From Rhinopithecus roxellana (lineage: Eukaryota > Chordata > Mammalia > Primates > Cercopithecidae): a stretch of DNA of 64,000 bases. Below are positions 54,630-64,000 of this stretch, piece after piece. A program made the translations under genes and the position numbers. Where the stretch lies: the NCBI RefSeq assembly GCF_007565055.1, contig NC_044557.1, positions 143,852,993 to 143,916,992 of the forward strand. Reading direction: 5' to 3'. The notes below the pieces were generated by a model. The model was not told where the DNA came from. It worked only from the letters and a program-made list of their open reading frames with translations, and did not search any database. Every line of letters starts with the position of its first letter. Position 1 is the stretch's first letter.

Positions 54630-55305
54630 TGGCAGGGAAATTAGAATCCTTGTAGATTGCTAGTGGGAATATAAAATAGTGCAGCTGCTGTTGAAAAGAA
54701 AAGCTTAGCAGTGCTTCCAAAAGTTAGCTGTAGAGTTCTCATATGATCCAGCAATTCTGTTCCTAAGTATATAGCCAAGAGAAATGAAGACACAAGTTCA
54801 CACAAAAGCTTGTACACAGATATTCATAGGAGCATTATTCATACTAGACAAAGACTGGAAACAACACCAATGTCCAATAGTTGATGAATGGATAAACAAA
54901 GTATGGTATATACATGCCATGGAATATTATTTGGCCAAAAAAAGGAATGAAGTGCTAATACTTATTATAACATAGATAAGCTTTGAAAAATTTATGCTAA
55001 GTGAAAGAAGCCAGATACAAAAGGCACATGTCATATGATTCCATGAATATGAAATGTCCAGAATAAACACATCCTTAGGGACAGAAGGATTAGTGGTTGT
55101 CAGGGCCAAGGTGAAATGGGAATAGGAGGTGACTGCTAATGGGTACAGGGATTCTCCTGGGAGTGATGAAAATGTTCTGGAGTTAGATATTGTTTGTGGG
55201 TGCACAACTGTGAGAATGTGCTAAGAAACACTGAATTGTATGCTTTAAAAGGGTGAATTTTATGGTATGCAAATTATATTCCAATTTTAAAATAACAAAT
55301 AAAGG
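54630..55305 (+). mobile_element. L1 3' end (L1MB-type)
   Basis: 'tagattgctagtgggaatat', 'catatgatccagcaattctg', 'gtccaatagttgatgaatgg', 'gccatggaatattatttggc', 'taagtgaaagaagccagata', 'ttgtatgctttaaaagggtg' and an A-rich end give a clean, long L1M 3' region. Confidence 0.88.
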
Positions 55306-55309
55306 GGAC

Positions 55310-55600
55310 ATATTAATTTTTCATGAATGATACTAAACCACAGTATTTATGGATGCACGCTTGGGTGTTCAAACTATAAAATAAGTTATTTTATAAAAGT
55401 CAGGTAGTGGTTACTTGCTGGAGGAAGGAGGGAGATAAAGATGAGTATAGAGGGGCTTTCGGGGAGACAAACTTCTCTTTCTCCACCTGGGAAGTAATTA
55501 CAAAGATGTATGATTTACGATAATTCACTAAGCTATGTTTTTGTTTTGTTTGGTCATCTATATTCATATTTTACAACAAAAACATTACTTCTAAAACATC
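55310..55600 (+). mobile_element. Old L1 3' UTR fragment
   Basis: 'aaagtcaggtagtggttact', 'ggggctttcggggagacaaa', 'aattacaaagatgtatgatt' and 'cgataattcactaagctatg' match the last part of an L1M 3' UTR. Confidence 0.65.
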
Positions 55601-55759
55601 ATAAGATGAAAAGGCACACCATAAAAAGTCCATCTATGATGGCAAATGATTAATATTCTTATGTAATAATCTTTAAAAAATTAATAAGAAAAAACTTAGC
55701 TCACTTTAAAAACAAACAAAGGTATTTCATAGAAGTCCTACATTGGCCAGTAAACATAT

Positions 55760-57395
55760 TTTTTAATGTTCAAACTTGCTTATTGTCAAGGAAATGCAAG
55801 TTCAAATAAAAAATAAGAGTGTGATTGATGATACTGGAAAAGATAAAAATAAAATGGCAATACCTAATGTCATTGAGCTTGGAGAGAACTGGCATTCTCC
55901 CACAATGCTGATGGGAATCTACTTTGTCATAACTAGTTTGGAGAGTAATTTGGCAATATTTAATATTAAAAATTTTTTTCAAAAAACTTTTTAGAAAACC
56001 TTTACCTAAATGACTTCACTTTTAAGAATTTAGTCCAAAGAAATTATCATGAAAGTCTGAAAAGGGATATAAACAAAGATGTTTAGCAAACTATTATATA
56101 GTTTTTAAAAACTAGAAATAACTAAATGTCCAATAATAAGGAGCTTTTTAAATTATCAACTCAAAAAAATAATATGTAGCCATAAAAATGTAGAACACCT
56201 AATAATGTAAAAAATGTTAGTAAGATGGTTTTGAAAAGAGCAAATTTAAAAGCAATGTCTACTGCAATACTATTATTACCTTGTAAATATTTATATGATT
56301 CCATATAACACACATAAATAACTGTGTGCAGAAGAAATGGGGAAAGCTGATTTATCACAAAGTGAGTATCTGTTACCCCCACCCAAATCTAGAAATAAAA
56401 TCATTCAGGCATCCCCAAAATGCCCTCCTTCCACCTCCCAATCTCTACACCCTCCCTTCTGTGCAAATCAACCACATTCCTGACAGGATTATAATCATTT
56501 CCTTACTTTTCTTTATAGTTTCATCACTTGCATATATATCAGTAAATGCTGTAATTTAGTTTTGTCTGACTGCAAACATTATGTAAATGGAATCTTACAG
56601 TATATGTTCTTTTGTTCCTGGGATCTTTCACGCAACGTTTTGGTTGCGAAGCTCATCCCTCTTGTTGCACACAGTGCCCGTTTTTCATTGCTGTATACAT
56701 ATTGGAATGGAAAAAGCCTTTCTAACGGGTTACATGAATATACCACAATGTCTTCATTCACTCTGCTCTTGAAGGACATTTAGCTTCCAGTTTGGGAATA
56801 TGCTACTACAAACATTCTTCTAGATGTCTTTCATCACACAGGGAGCGTACAACTCTGCTGAGTGAATTAGGAGTAGAATAACCAGATGAAATGACATGTA
56901 GATCTTCAGCTTTTATAGATTATATCAAACAGTTCTCCAAATTGCCTATAACCACTTGTCACTCTCATCAGCACAGTGAGAGTTTCCATTGTTCATATCC
57001 TTAGCAATACTGGTTATTGTCAGCCTTAATCATAGTATGGTTATGTAGCAATATCTTGTTGAGATTTGAATTGTATTTTCCTTATTTCTAATAGCTTTAT
57101 TGACCATTTAGACGTAGTCTTTTATGAAGTGCCTACTCAAATCTCTTGCCCATTTTTTCTATTGGATTGTTTGTCTTTTTCTTTAAAAGTAGAAAATATA
57201 AGTGGAGAAAAAGATTCTTAAAATGGACTGCATGGATCCTCCATAATGGTAACAATGACTATTTCTGAATGATGAAATTATGAGTGATTTATATTTTCTT
57301 CCTTGGGCTTTTCTGTAATTTTCTAATGTCCTATAATGATTATGTATTATTTTCAGAAAGTTTAAGTGTTACACAATTATGGTGAATAAAAACAA
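55760..57395 (+). mobile_element. Old L1 split by an antisense L1
   Basis: Left part 55760-56330 ('gtcaaggaaatgcaagttca', 'gtttggagagtaatttggca', 'gtccaataataaggagcttt'). Right part about 57190-57395 ('tgaatgatgaaattatgagt', 'gatttatattttcttccttg', 'cctataatgattatgtatta'). They join into one L1MC/MD/ME-type 3' end around an intervening antisense block. Confidence 0.65.
56365..57190 (-). mobile_element. Antisense L1M fragment
   Basis: 'taaatggaatcttacagtat', 'ggatctttcacgcaacgttt', 'ttttcattgctgtatacata', 'tgaatataccacaatgtctt', 'ttgaaggacatttagcttcc', 'ggagtagaataaccagatga', 'tgcccattttttctattgga' follow, in order, the antisense of the L1 ORF2 end/3' UTR. Confidence 0.75.
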
Positions 57396-57465
57396 TCAGT
57401 TTTAGCAAAAGACACTGTCCAGGGAATAAAGTTGGAACACTGACTTGTTAAATTTATGGTATATA

Positions 57466-57816
57466 GGTAGAGTATCATTTATCTGAAACGCTTGGGACCA
57501 GAATTGTTTCAAATTTAAGATTTTTTTTTTAAATTTTGGGATATTTGCATATATATACTGAGAGATCTCAGGAATAGGACCCAAGTCTAAACACAAAATT
57601 CATTTATGTTTCATATATGCCTTATACACATAGCCTCACAGTAATCTTATATGATATTTTGAATACTTTCGTGCATTAAACAAGGTTTTGCCTGTGACCC
57701 ATCACATGAGGTCAGGTGTAGAATTTCCCACTCTGGTGTCATGTTGGTGCTCAAAGAAGTTTTGCATTTTGGAACATTTTGGATTTCACATTTTTTAATT
57801 AGGGATGTTCAATCTG
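57466..57816 (+). mobile_element. MER2 DNA transposon (Tigger-type), near full length
   Basis: 'gtagagtatcatttatctga', 'acgcttgggaccagaattg', 'acccaagtctaaacacaaaa', 'catatatgccttatacacat', 'gtgacccatcacatgaggtc' and 'agggatgttcaatctgta' cover the whole MER2. It is bounded by TA on both sides (about 57464-57465 and 57817-57818), as expected for Tc1/mariner-type insertion. Non-autonomous. Confidence 0.92.
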
Positions 57817-57819
57817 TAT

Positions 57820-59185
57820 TTGGATGATTTACGGTGGTGATTCTCAAACTATTACAAAGTGTTCCACAGTTAAAATTGAATAATAGTGCCCTCTTCCAGT
57901 TCTCAATGGTTTCATTTATTTTGTTTAATGCCTTAGTACCAAATTTAAAATACCAAGTTATTGACTTATATACATGTCAGTGAATTTATATGTCCAATAG
58001 GATCAAGAAGAAACAAAAGAGAGAACTTGGAGTCATAATTAGGAAATCATTCTCTATATCGAGAATGTCTTCTTTCACTCTCATCAGAACTCATACTAAT
58101 GTAGCAGCTTCTTAAATAAAAGTATTTGTTCTGATAAATCACAAATTTCAAGGTGTTAGATTTCTTGTATTCAAAATAATTATCAGACATTAATTAAATA
58201 GCTGTACCCAATACTGTATAGCATAAAAAAACTAATGATTGCTCTCAAAGAAATGCCATCTAATTGGAGAAATAAATTAAGCTAATGGAAATAACAAAAA
58301 TATGATAGTGTATAAATAATGCAGGGAGTCCAAGAAAACATATTTAAAAGTAAGATGAAGCCATAAAAGAAGGCCTAATACAAAAGAACATTAAACTTCC
58401 AGAAAGTAATTTTTCTTCGTTATTGGGACTCTGCCAAATCACTCTGTCACAATAGATGCTACTCTACAAAAATTAAGATTTTCAATCTAAATTAACACTA
58501 TCTTCTTATTTTTAAGATAATGGCCAGTTAATGGTTTTAGAATGGTCTCAAAAGCTTTAGTTCCCCAAGATCCCAATCCTCTCCTTACTAGATTTTATGA
58601 TATATGTATGTCCTATTTATACACAGAAACATGTCTCCTTTTGTCCTTGCCTAACCTGGAATATAACTTGAAGAAGCCCTTAAAATGTTATTAAAAATTA
58701 ATTTCCAACTATGACTCTCAACACTTCTAAATTCCACATAGCAACTTAAAGTCAGTTTTCATAAATGCTAAATTAGAATTCTGACACATAATTTAAAAGG
58801 AACTGTATAAGAATGTAAGTTTAAATAAGCTTCGAATGTCAGGGAGGTGGCAGGGCAGGAAGCACCACGGATCTGTCTCTTGATGCAGACAACGATTGTA
58901 CTGGCAGAATCTGTCTGATGCAACTATTTGGGGATTCTACAGTCCACTCAAAGGCTTGCAGTTTCCAGGGCAAGGTGTGGTTAATTTTGACCAATTTCAG
59001 CCTAGTGCAGTAGCAACTTTGCATCTTCCCACCCCCAGCCCTGTGACAGGCAGCTGTGTTGGGGTGCCTAGAGTGGCTTTTAGGATACAGAGTGGGCAAT
59101 AAGGACTTTGTTCTCCAAATGTTGGGGATCTGTGTTCTGATCATGACTGGTGCTTCTGACTACAGAGAAGCAGACACAGAGGCAG
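57820..59185. other. Mostly unrecognised non-coding DNA
   Basis: 57820-58830 has no recognised repeat. 58840-59110 is more G+C-rich ('gggaggtggcagggcaggaa', 'gacaggcagctgtgttgggg') and looks like repeat-derived sequence, but I cannot name it. A 101-codon minus frame over it has no support. Confidence 0.4.
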
Positions 59186-59443
59186 GCAGCCACTGTTGCC
59201 AACTGCCACTGTCATTGTTTAATACCACTCGAGCCAAAGTGGCTACCAGCAAATTTAAAGAGATGTTAAAAGACAAAAACTACAGAGTTAAAGATCTAAT
59301 TGGCTTATATTTGTGACTCTAGAATCAGGAAGCATTTCATTCCACAAAACAGAATAAATGCTCTAATGAGCTGAGCAGAGACTTGGCTTTGTAAGTAGAA
59401 AAGGGCTAAAAGCAAAAACAAGGAACAAAAAGCAAACTGAGCA

Positions 59444-59704
59444 AGGCATGGTGACTCACGTCTGTCCTCCCAGTACTCTGAAAGTCCGACACAGGTGGAC
59501 CATTTGAGGCCAGGGGTTTGAGACCAGCCTGACCACAGAGCATAACCCTGTCTCTACTAAAAATACAAAAATGCACACACCTGTCATCCTAGCTACTTGG
59601 GAAGCTAAGGCACAAGAATCACTTGAACCCAGGAGGTGGAGGTTGCAGTGAACCAAGATCATGCCGCTGCACTACAGCCTGGGCAACAGGGTAAGACTCT
59701 GTTT

Positions 59705-59730
<26 letters not shown>
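59444..59730 (+). mobile_element. Alu SINE with internal deletion
   Basis: A dimer with the A-linker joined straight to 'tgcacacacctgtcatcc', so the 'attagccgggcgtggtgg' segment is missing. Tail of about 30 A. Target duplication: AAAAGCAAACTGAGCA (59428-59443) and AAAAGCACACTGGTCA (59732-59747), with three mismatches. Confidence 0.93.
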
Positions 59731-59736
<6 letters not shown>

Positions 59737-59750
59737 CACACTGGTCACTT

Positions 59751-60630
59751 TGATAGAGGCAGAAAGCAGAGAAACTCTAGGAAGACAAGGGTGGGTCCCC
59801 AGTGAAACTCCACCTTCAAGCTGAAAAGCCTGAAACCTGTGGCCCAAAGTGAGAACTTCTGTACCCATTTTCCTGCTGTCTCCTGATTGGTTCTTTCTAA
59901 ACAGTCTCTTTTACCAACTGAATGTTGCCTTTTCCAAAACTACCTATGGCGTGCCCTGCCCCCCATCCTGTGGCTATAAAGACCCCAGACTCAGTTGGCA
60001 AAGAGAAAAAATGGCTGGATGTCAGGGAGAGGTGACTTGACTTCAGAGAAGTGGCTGGACATCGAAGAGAGTCAACTTGACTTCTGAGGAGAGAGGTGGA
60101 AAGTCAACTTGACTCCACGGGAGAGTGACCTGCCCTTCCCATCCTCTTTCCAGCTCCCTTCTCTGCTGAGATCTACTTTCATCGCTCAATAAAAATCTTT
60201 GCATTCACCAGCCTTCAGGTTTCCACGTGACCTCATTCTTCTTGGGCACTGGACAAGAGTGTGGGATCCACCAAGTGCAGGTATCAAAAGAGGCTGTCAC
60301 ACTGGCCCTTTGCTCTCACTGGTGGAGGGCAGCCACCACATGCAATGAGGCAAAGGGACCACTGAGCTGATAGCACTCTGCTGTCCTCAGATGGTGGAGT
60401 TAAGAGAGCACTGTAACATACTCTCTGGGGTTTTGGGGTCACAGGCACCCCCATCTGGATGCTGCTGCAGGCCTGCATGGAGTTTGCTCCTGCTGGTGCC
60501 AAAGCAGCCAGCCAGTTCCTACGCTCATTTGCTCATGTGCTCCTTCCCACAAGGAGTTGAGTGTGGCAGCCGGAGTAAATGGGGCACCCCTATTGCAAGT
60601 CCTGCAAAGGGGTCAAGGAAAAATCCTGCA
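59751..60630 (+). mobile_element. ERV LTR with triplicated GACTTGACTTC motif
   Basis: It starts TGATAGAGG and ends about TCCTGCA. TATA box CTATAAAG (59974-59981) and AATAAA (60188-60193) define U3-R-U5; the U5 side is long. Between them lie three close repeats: 'ggtgacttgacttc' (about 60031), 'gtcaacttgacttc' (about 60069) and 'gtcaacttgactcc' (about 60103). A class-I type is likely; the family is not named. Flanking target duplication not resolved. Confidence 0.65.
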
Positions 60631-63240
60631 TCAATTTCCAAATTATTTTCCTTATAGGGTTTAGAAGGAACTTTCTTATTATGTTGGCTCAGCACAACTC
60701 ATTGCTGTGAATATTCTGTTTCATAGGAAAGTGGCCTTTTTCAAAGCTCAGTTTGATTATGTGGCGCTTAGCATGAGTGAGTTCATTTAGGTTTGGTCAG
60801 GTCTGCTGGGAACTAGAGCAGAAGCTTAGTCCAAATAATGGCCTTCCATAAATTCTGTTTGACAAAGACAATGCCTTTTTTTTTTCTCATTTATTTCCCC
60901 CTTTTTCTACCTTTGGAAGCCAGATATTTAAGATTGTACATTCAAAAGCAACTGCATAGTTGTGGGAATATAGAAAGCCACCAAACGTGCCTGAGACATA
61001 GGCTCAGATAAGATGTGAGAAGACCTTGAGTTTACATCTCAGGCTGATACCACACAGAGGGTAATACTCCACTGAAAAAAAAAAAAAATTTAAAAACAGC
61101 AAACAAAAACAAACAAAAGAAAACCAAAAAGGAGAAAAATCTGCTTTTCAGAGTCACCAAATTATAAAATCCAAATATGCAGTTTTCAATGACAACAATA
61201 AAAGACATAAAAAGAAACTAGAAAGTGTAGCCTACTCAAAGGTAAAAGAAAGAGACTGAACCCATCCCTGAGGAAGTTCAGAAAAACACTGTAATAAAAC
61301 AGCCGTCTTAAACATGCTCAAAGAGCTAAAGGAAGATGTGGACAAAGTCTTAGAAATATGTATGGAAATATCAATGAGATATCAAAAAAACAAAGCAGAA
61401 CAAAAAAGAAATTCTGTAACTGAAAATTATAATAGGAATAGAAAATTCACTAGAGGAATTTTCAAGCAGACTAGAGCAGGCAGAAGAAAGAATCAACAAA
61501 CTTGAATGTAGAAGAAATGAATTATTGCCTCTGGGGAAAAGAAAGAAAAAAAATGGAAGAAAAGTGAACAGAGCCCAAGGAACTTGAGGGACTACATCAG
61601 GTGGACAAGCACATACGTTGTGGAAATTGCAGAAATGGAAGAGAGAAACAGAGAAAGGAAGAAAGAGATTATGTCAAGAAATAATGGCCGAAAACTTCAA
61701 TGTAGTATGTGAATCCACAAATCTAAAAAGTTCAACTAACTCCAAGTCGGATAAACTCAGAGACCTACACAAAAATGCATTATAATCAGTCAAATGCCAA
61801 AGACAAAAAATCTTAACAGCAGCAAAAAACAAATAATTCATCCAATACAATTCTGAATTCTCAATAAAATGACCAACAGATTTGTCATTAAAAACCTTGG
61901 AAACCAGAAAGTAGTAGGTTGGTATATTCAAAGTGTTGAAAGAAAAATAAGTGTCAACCCAGAATTCTATGTCAGGCAAAACTGTCCTTCAAAAGTGAGG
62001 GAGAAATTAAGACATTCCTGGATAAACAAAAATTGAGGGCATTCACTACCATTAGATACGCCCTGAAATAAATGCCAAAGGTAATACTTGAGGTTAAGGT
62101 GAAAGAACAAAAGACAGTAACTTGAAGACACATAAAGGAATAAAGATCTCTGGGAAAGATAAATATCTGGTTAGTTGTATATTATAACTTTAGTTTGCAA
62201 GGCCAATTTTTATTTCCACATGATTTAAAAGACAAATGCATAAAAAATAATTAATCTATGTTTTGGAGTATACAATGTATAAAGATAAATTAGTGAAATC
62301 AAAGATAAAATTAGTGAAAGGTGGTGGAGCAGGAGCCATATAAGAGCAGAGTGCTTCCATGTAATTGAAGTTAAAAAGGCATAATTTCAAATTACGGCAT
62401 GCCATGGCATGAAATGGAGTATAGTGGGGAGAAAGGACATGGGAAATCTTATTTAATCAGTACGACAAACAGTAAGTAGATTGGCAGCTTTGAAAAAGAT
62501 AAGCTTGGTGTCTTGAACTTTCAACCAAGGCATGGGTTGAAATCAGAAAGCTTCTATCATGGCCTCCAAGGAACTTCTTGTCTCTGCTGCTAGGCTGTAA
62601 GTGGCTGAGGATACTTATTCTGTAAAATTCACCTAATCATCCCTCACTGTATCCAGGCATATAAAAAGAGATAAATTATAGGACAGAGTATTTGTATGGA
62701 CTTACAATGTGTTCCCATAGTTTGCTTAGTGTTGCAAGGGTAAAAATAGTAATTATACAATGGAGAAATCAGACAGCACCTTGAATAAGTGAACAAAATA
62801 AACATTGTCAATGATGGGCAAATAGACATTGTATACCTTCAGATATGATACCCTGAGAATAACATATCAAATATGTGGTATTCCAGCTAGGAATGCACAA
62901 ATGAATCTAACAATAAGGAAGAATTGAACAAGCCCAGAATGAAGAACGTTCTATTTAAAAGAAAATGAAGTGAAACTACATTCTCCAAAAATATCAAAGA
63001 CATAAAAGCCAAACAAAGGAGGGTGCTGTGGAAATGATCTAGACCAAAAAACACTGAAGGAAAATTGAATGCAATACCTGATCCAAGACTGGACTCCACT
63101 ACAGGAGGAAATGCCGTAAAAGACATTATTGGTCAATTAAAATATTGGAATAGAGATGGTAGATTGGTGAAACTATTTTATTAAGGTTAAATTTACTGAA
63201 ATTGATAATTATATTGTGGCTATGTAGAATACCCATTTTC

Positions 63241-63528
63241 GGCTGGCCACAGTTGTTCATGCCTGTAATCCCAGTACTTTGGGAGGCCGAGGCGGGTGGG
63301 TCACTTGTACCTGGCCAACATGGCAAAACCCCATCTCTATAAAACACAAAAATTAGCTGGGTGTGGTGGTGGATGTCTGTACTCCCAGCAATTTGGGAGG
63401 CTGAGGCAGGAGAATCACATTAACCCAAGAAGTGCAGGTTGCACTGAGCCAAGATCATGCCACTGCACTCCAGCCTGGGTGACAGAGCAAGATTCTGTCT
63501 CAAAAAAACAAACAAAAAACAAACAAAC
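63241..63528 (+). mobile_element. Alu SINE with left-arm deletion
   Basis: A dimer lacking about 20 bases of the left arm ('ggtcacttgtacctggccaa', where 'gaggtcaggagttcgagacc' would be). The tail has CAAA units. It lies in the HAL1-like 3' UTR. Confidence 0.92.
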
Positions 63529-63560
63529 TATATATAATATATATATAATATATATATAAA
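63529..63560. repeat. (TA)n low-complexity run
   Basis: TATATAATATATATAATATATATATA directly after the Alu tail (described as a TA run with AAT interruptions). A GAGAGAGAGAGA run occurs downstream at 63670-63681; both features belong to the usual tail region of this L1M 3' UTR type. Confidence 0.85.
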
Positions 63561-63749
63561 TTTTCTTATAAAATATATGCTGAAATGTTTAGGAGTAAAG
63601 AGCTATGATGTATAAAATTTATTCTCAAATTATTCAGTATAAATATTTATTATACATACATATTTATGGAGAGAGAGAGAGACTTTGCACAAATAATAAA
63701 GCAAATGAAATTAAACGGTAATAATAAGTGAATTCGGGGAAAGGATATA

Positions 63750-64000
63750 TACTTGTTTGTTTGCTAGAGCTGCTGTAACAAAATACTATGAACTAGGTGG
63801 CTTAAACAATAGAAATTTTTTGTCTATGTTCTGCAGGGTAGAAGTCTGAGATCAAGGCACTGGCAGGGAAGATTCCTTCTGAAGGCTGTGGGAGAGAATC
63901 TGTTCCATGCTTCTTTCCTAGCAGTCTTTGGTGTTCCTTGACTTATAGACATGTCACATTGATTTCTGCCTTTATGTTCACATGGCATTCTGCCTGTCTC
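63750..64000 (-). mobile_element. MLT1 LTR, cut by window end
   Basis: 'gtttgtttgctagagctgct', 'gtaacaaaatactatgaact', 'ggtggcttaaacaatagaaa', 'tgaaggctgtgggagagaat', 'ggtgttccttgacttataga' and 'atgttcacatggcattctg' are the antisense MLT1 order. The right part lies outside the window. Confidence 0.9.

Larger units (their letters stand above)
59190..60870 (+). mobile_element. ERV-like repeat broken by Alu and LTR
   Basis: Left part 59190-59443 ('ccagcaaatttaaagagatg', 'gttaaagatctaattggctt', 'ggaagcatttcattccac', 'gagacttggctttgtaagt'). Right part 60640-60870 ('tagggtttagaaggaacttt', 'ggctcagcacaactcattgc', 'catgagtgagttcatttagg', 'cagaagcttagtccaaataa'). These look like two halves of one multi-copy element; the family name is not certain. 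Confidence 0.45.
61080..63749 (+). mobile_element. HAL1-like element (ORF1-only L1)
   Basis: 61100-62100 carries L1M ORF1-type phrases in order: 'caatgagatatcaaaaaaac', 'aaaattcactagaggaattt', 'agcagactagagcaggcaga', 'ttcaactaactccaagtcgg', 'tgtcaacccagaattctatg' and 'attaagacattcctggataa'. No ORF2 text follows; instead 62880-63240 and 63560-63749 give an L1M-type 3' UTR ('cctgatccaagactggactc', 'cattattggtcaattaaaat', 'attgataattatattgtggc', 'aataaagcaaatgaaattaa'). Without its Alu the length is about 2.4 kb, the size expected of HAL1. Decayed; encodes nothing intact. Confidence 0.65.

Noticed and set aside
1..64000. tRNA, rRNA or snRNA genes
   Set aside because: No cloverleaf with A/B boxes other than Alu/MIR internal promoters, and no U-RNA-like sequence, was noticed by eye. 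A tRNAscan-SE/Infernal run would settle it.

Overview
This is primate, almost certainly human, nuclear DNA. About 25 Alu elements or Alu fragments are visible, together with L1PA/L1PB/L1MA-type L1 ends, MaLR LTRs (MST/THE1 and MLT1), class-I ERV LTRs, MER1, MER2, MER5A and MER20 DNA transposons, and many old MIR/L2 fragments. No bacterial or phage-type gene organisation is present. No reading frame long enough or recognisable enough to be a host protein gene was found; the open frames are chance frames, Alu or L1 remnants, or frames forced open by a 39-bp tandem repeat.

The one region with clear host-gene character is a CpG island at about 14.45-15.40 kb. It contains GC boxes, a (CGG)6 run, two CACGTG E-boxes and, on the minus strand, a good splice donor (GTGAGT, first intron base 14,999). 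The minus strand has no ATG from about 15,370 down to 15,000. The simplest reading is a promoter and non-coding first exon of a minus-strand gene, with 1-15.0 kb being the start of its first intron. I cannot name the gene from this sequence.

Layout: 1-14.4 kb is mostly old or unique DNA with several MIRs, one Alu-split MIR, and an MST LTR plus AT-rich tract that split another MIR. 14.4-16.5 kb is the island and its upstream flank. 17-24 kb is a cluster of Alus and two oppositely oriented MER1 transposons. 25-38 kb holds old L1 fragments broken by an ERV LTR, an MLT1 and several Alus. 38.9-43.4 kb is an old L1 interrupted by a younger 5'-truncated L1PA/L1PB-like copy, itself interrupted by an Alu. 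43.4-48.6 kb is old L1 plus Alus. 48.76-49.11 kb is a nine-copy 39-bp minisatellite beside a CCAAT-rich ERV LTR. 50-58 kb is old L1, THE1 LTR, Alus and a full-length MER2. 59-60.9 kb is nested ERV-like sequence. 61-63.75 kb looks like a HAL1 (ORF1-only L1) carrying an Alu, and the window ends inside an MLT1 LTR.

I found no convincing new biological system. The most useful observations are the probable unnamed minus-strand first exon, the minisatellite, a tandemly repeated ATTGG/CCAAT module in an LTR, a 70-bp Alu patch that looks copied over 2.7 kb, and several cleanly datable nested insertions with target-site duplications. Family names come from remembered consensus patterns and were not checked by a database search.
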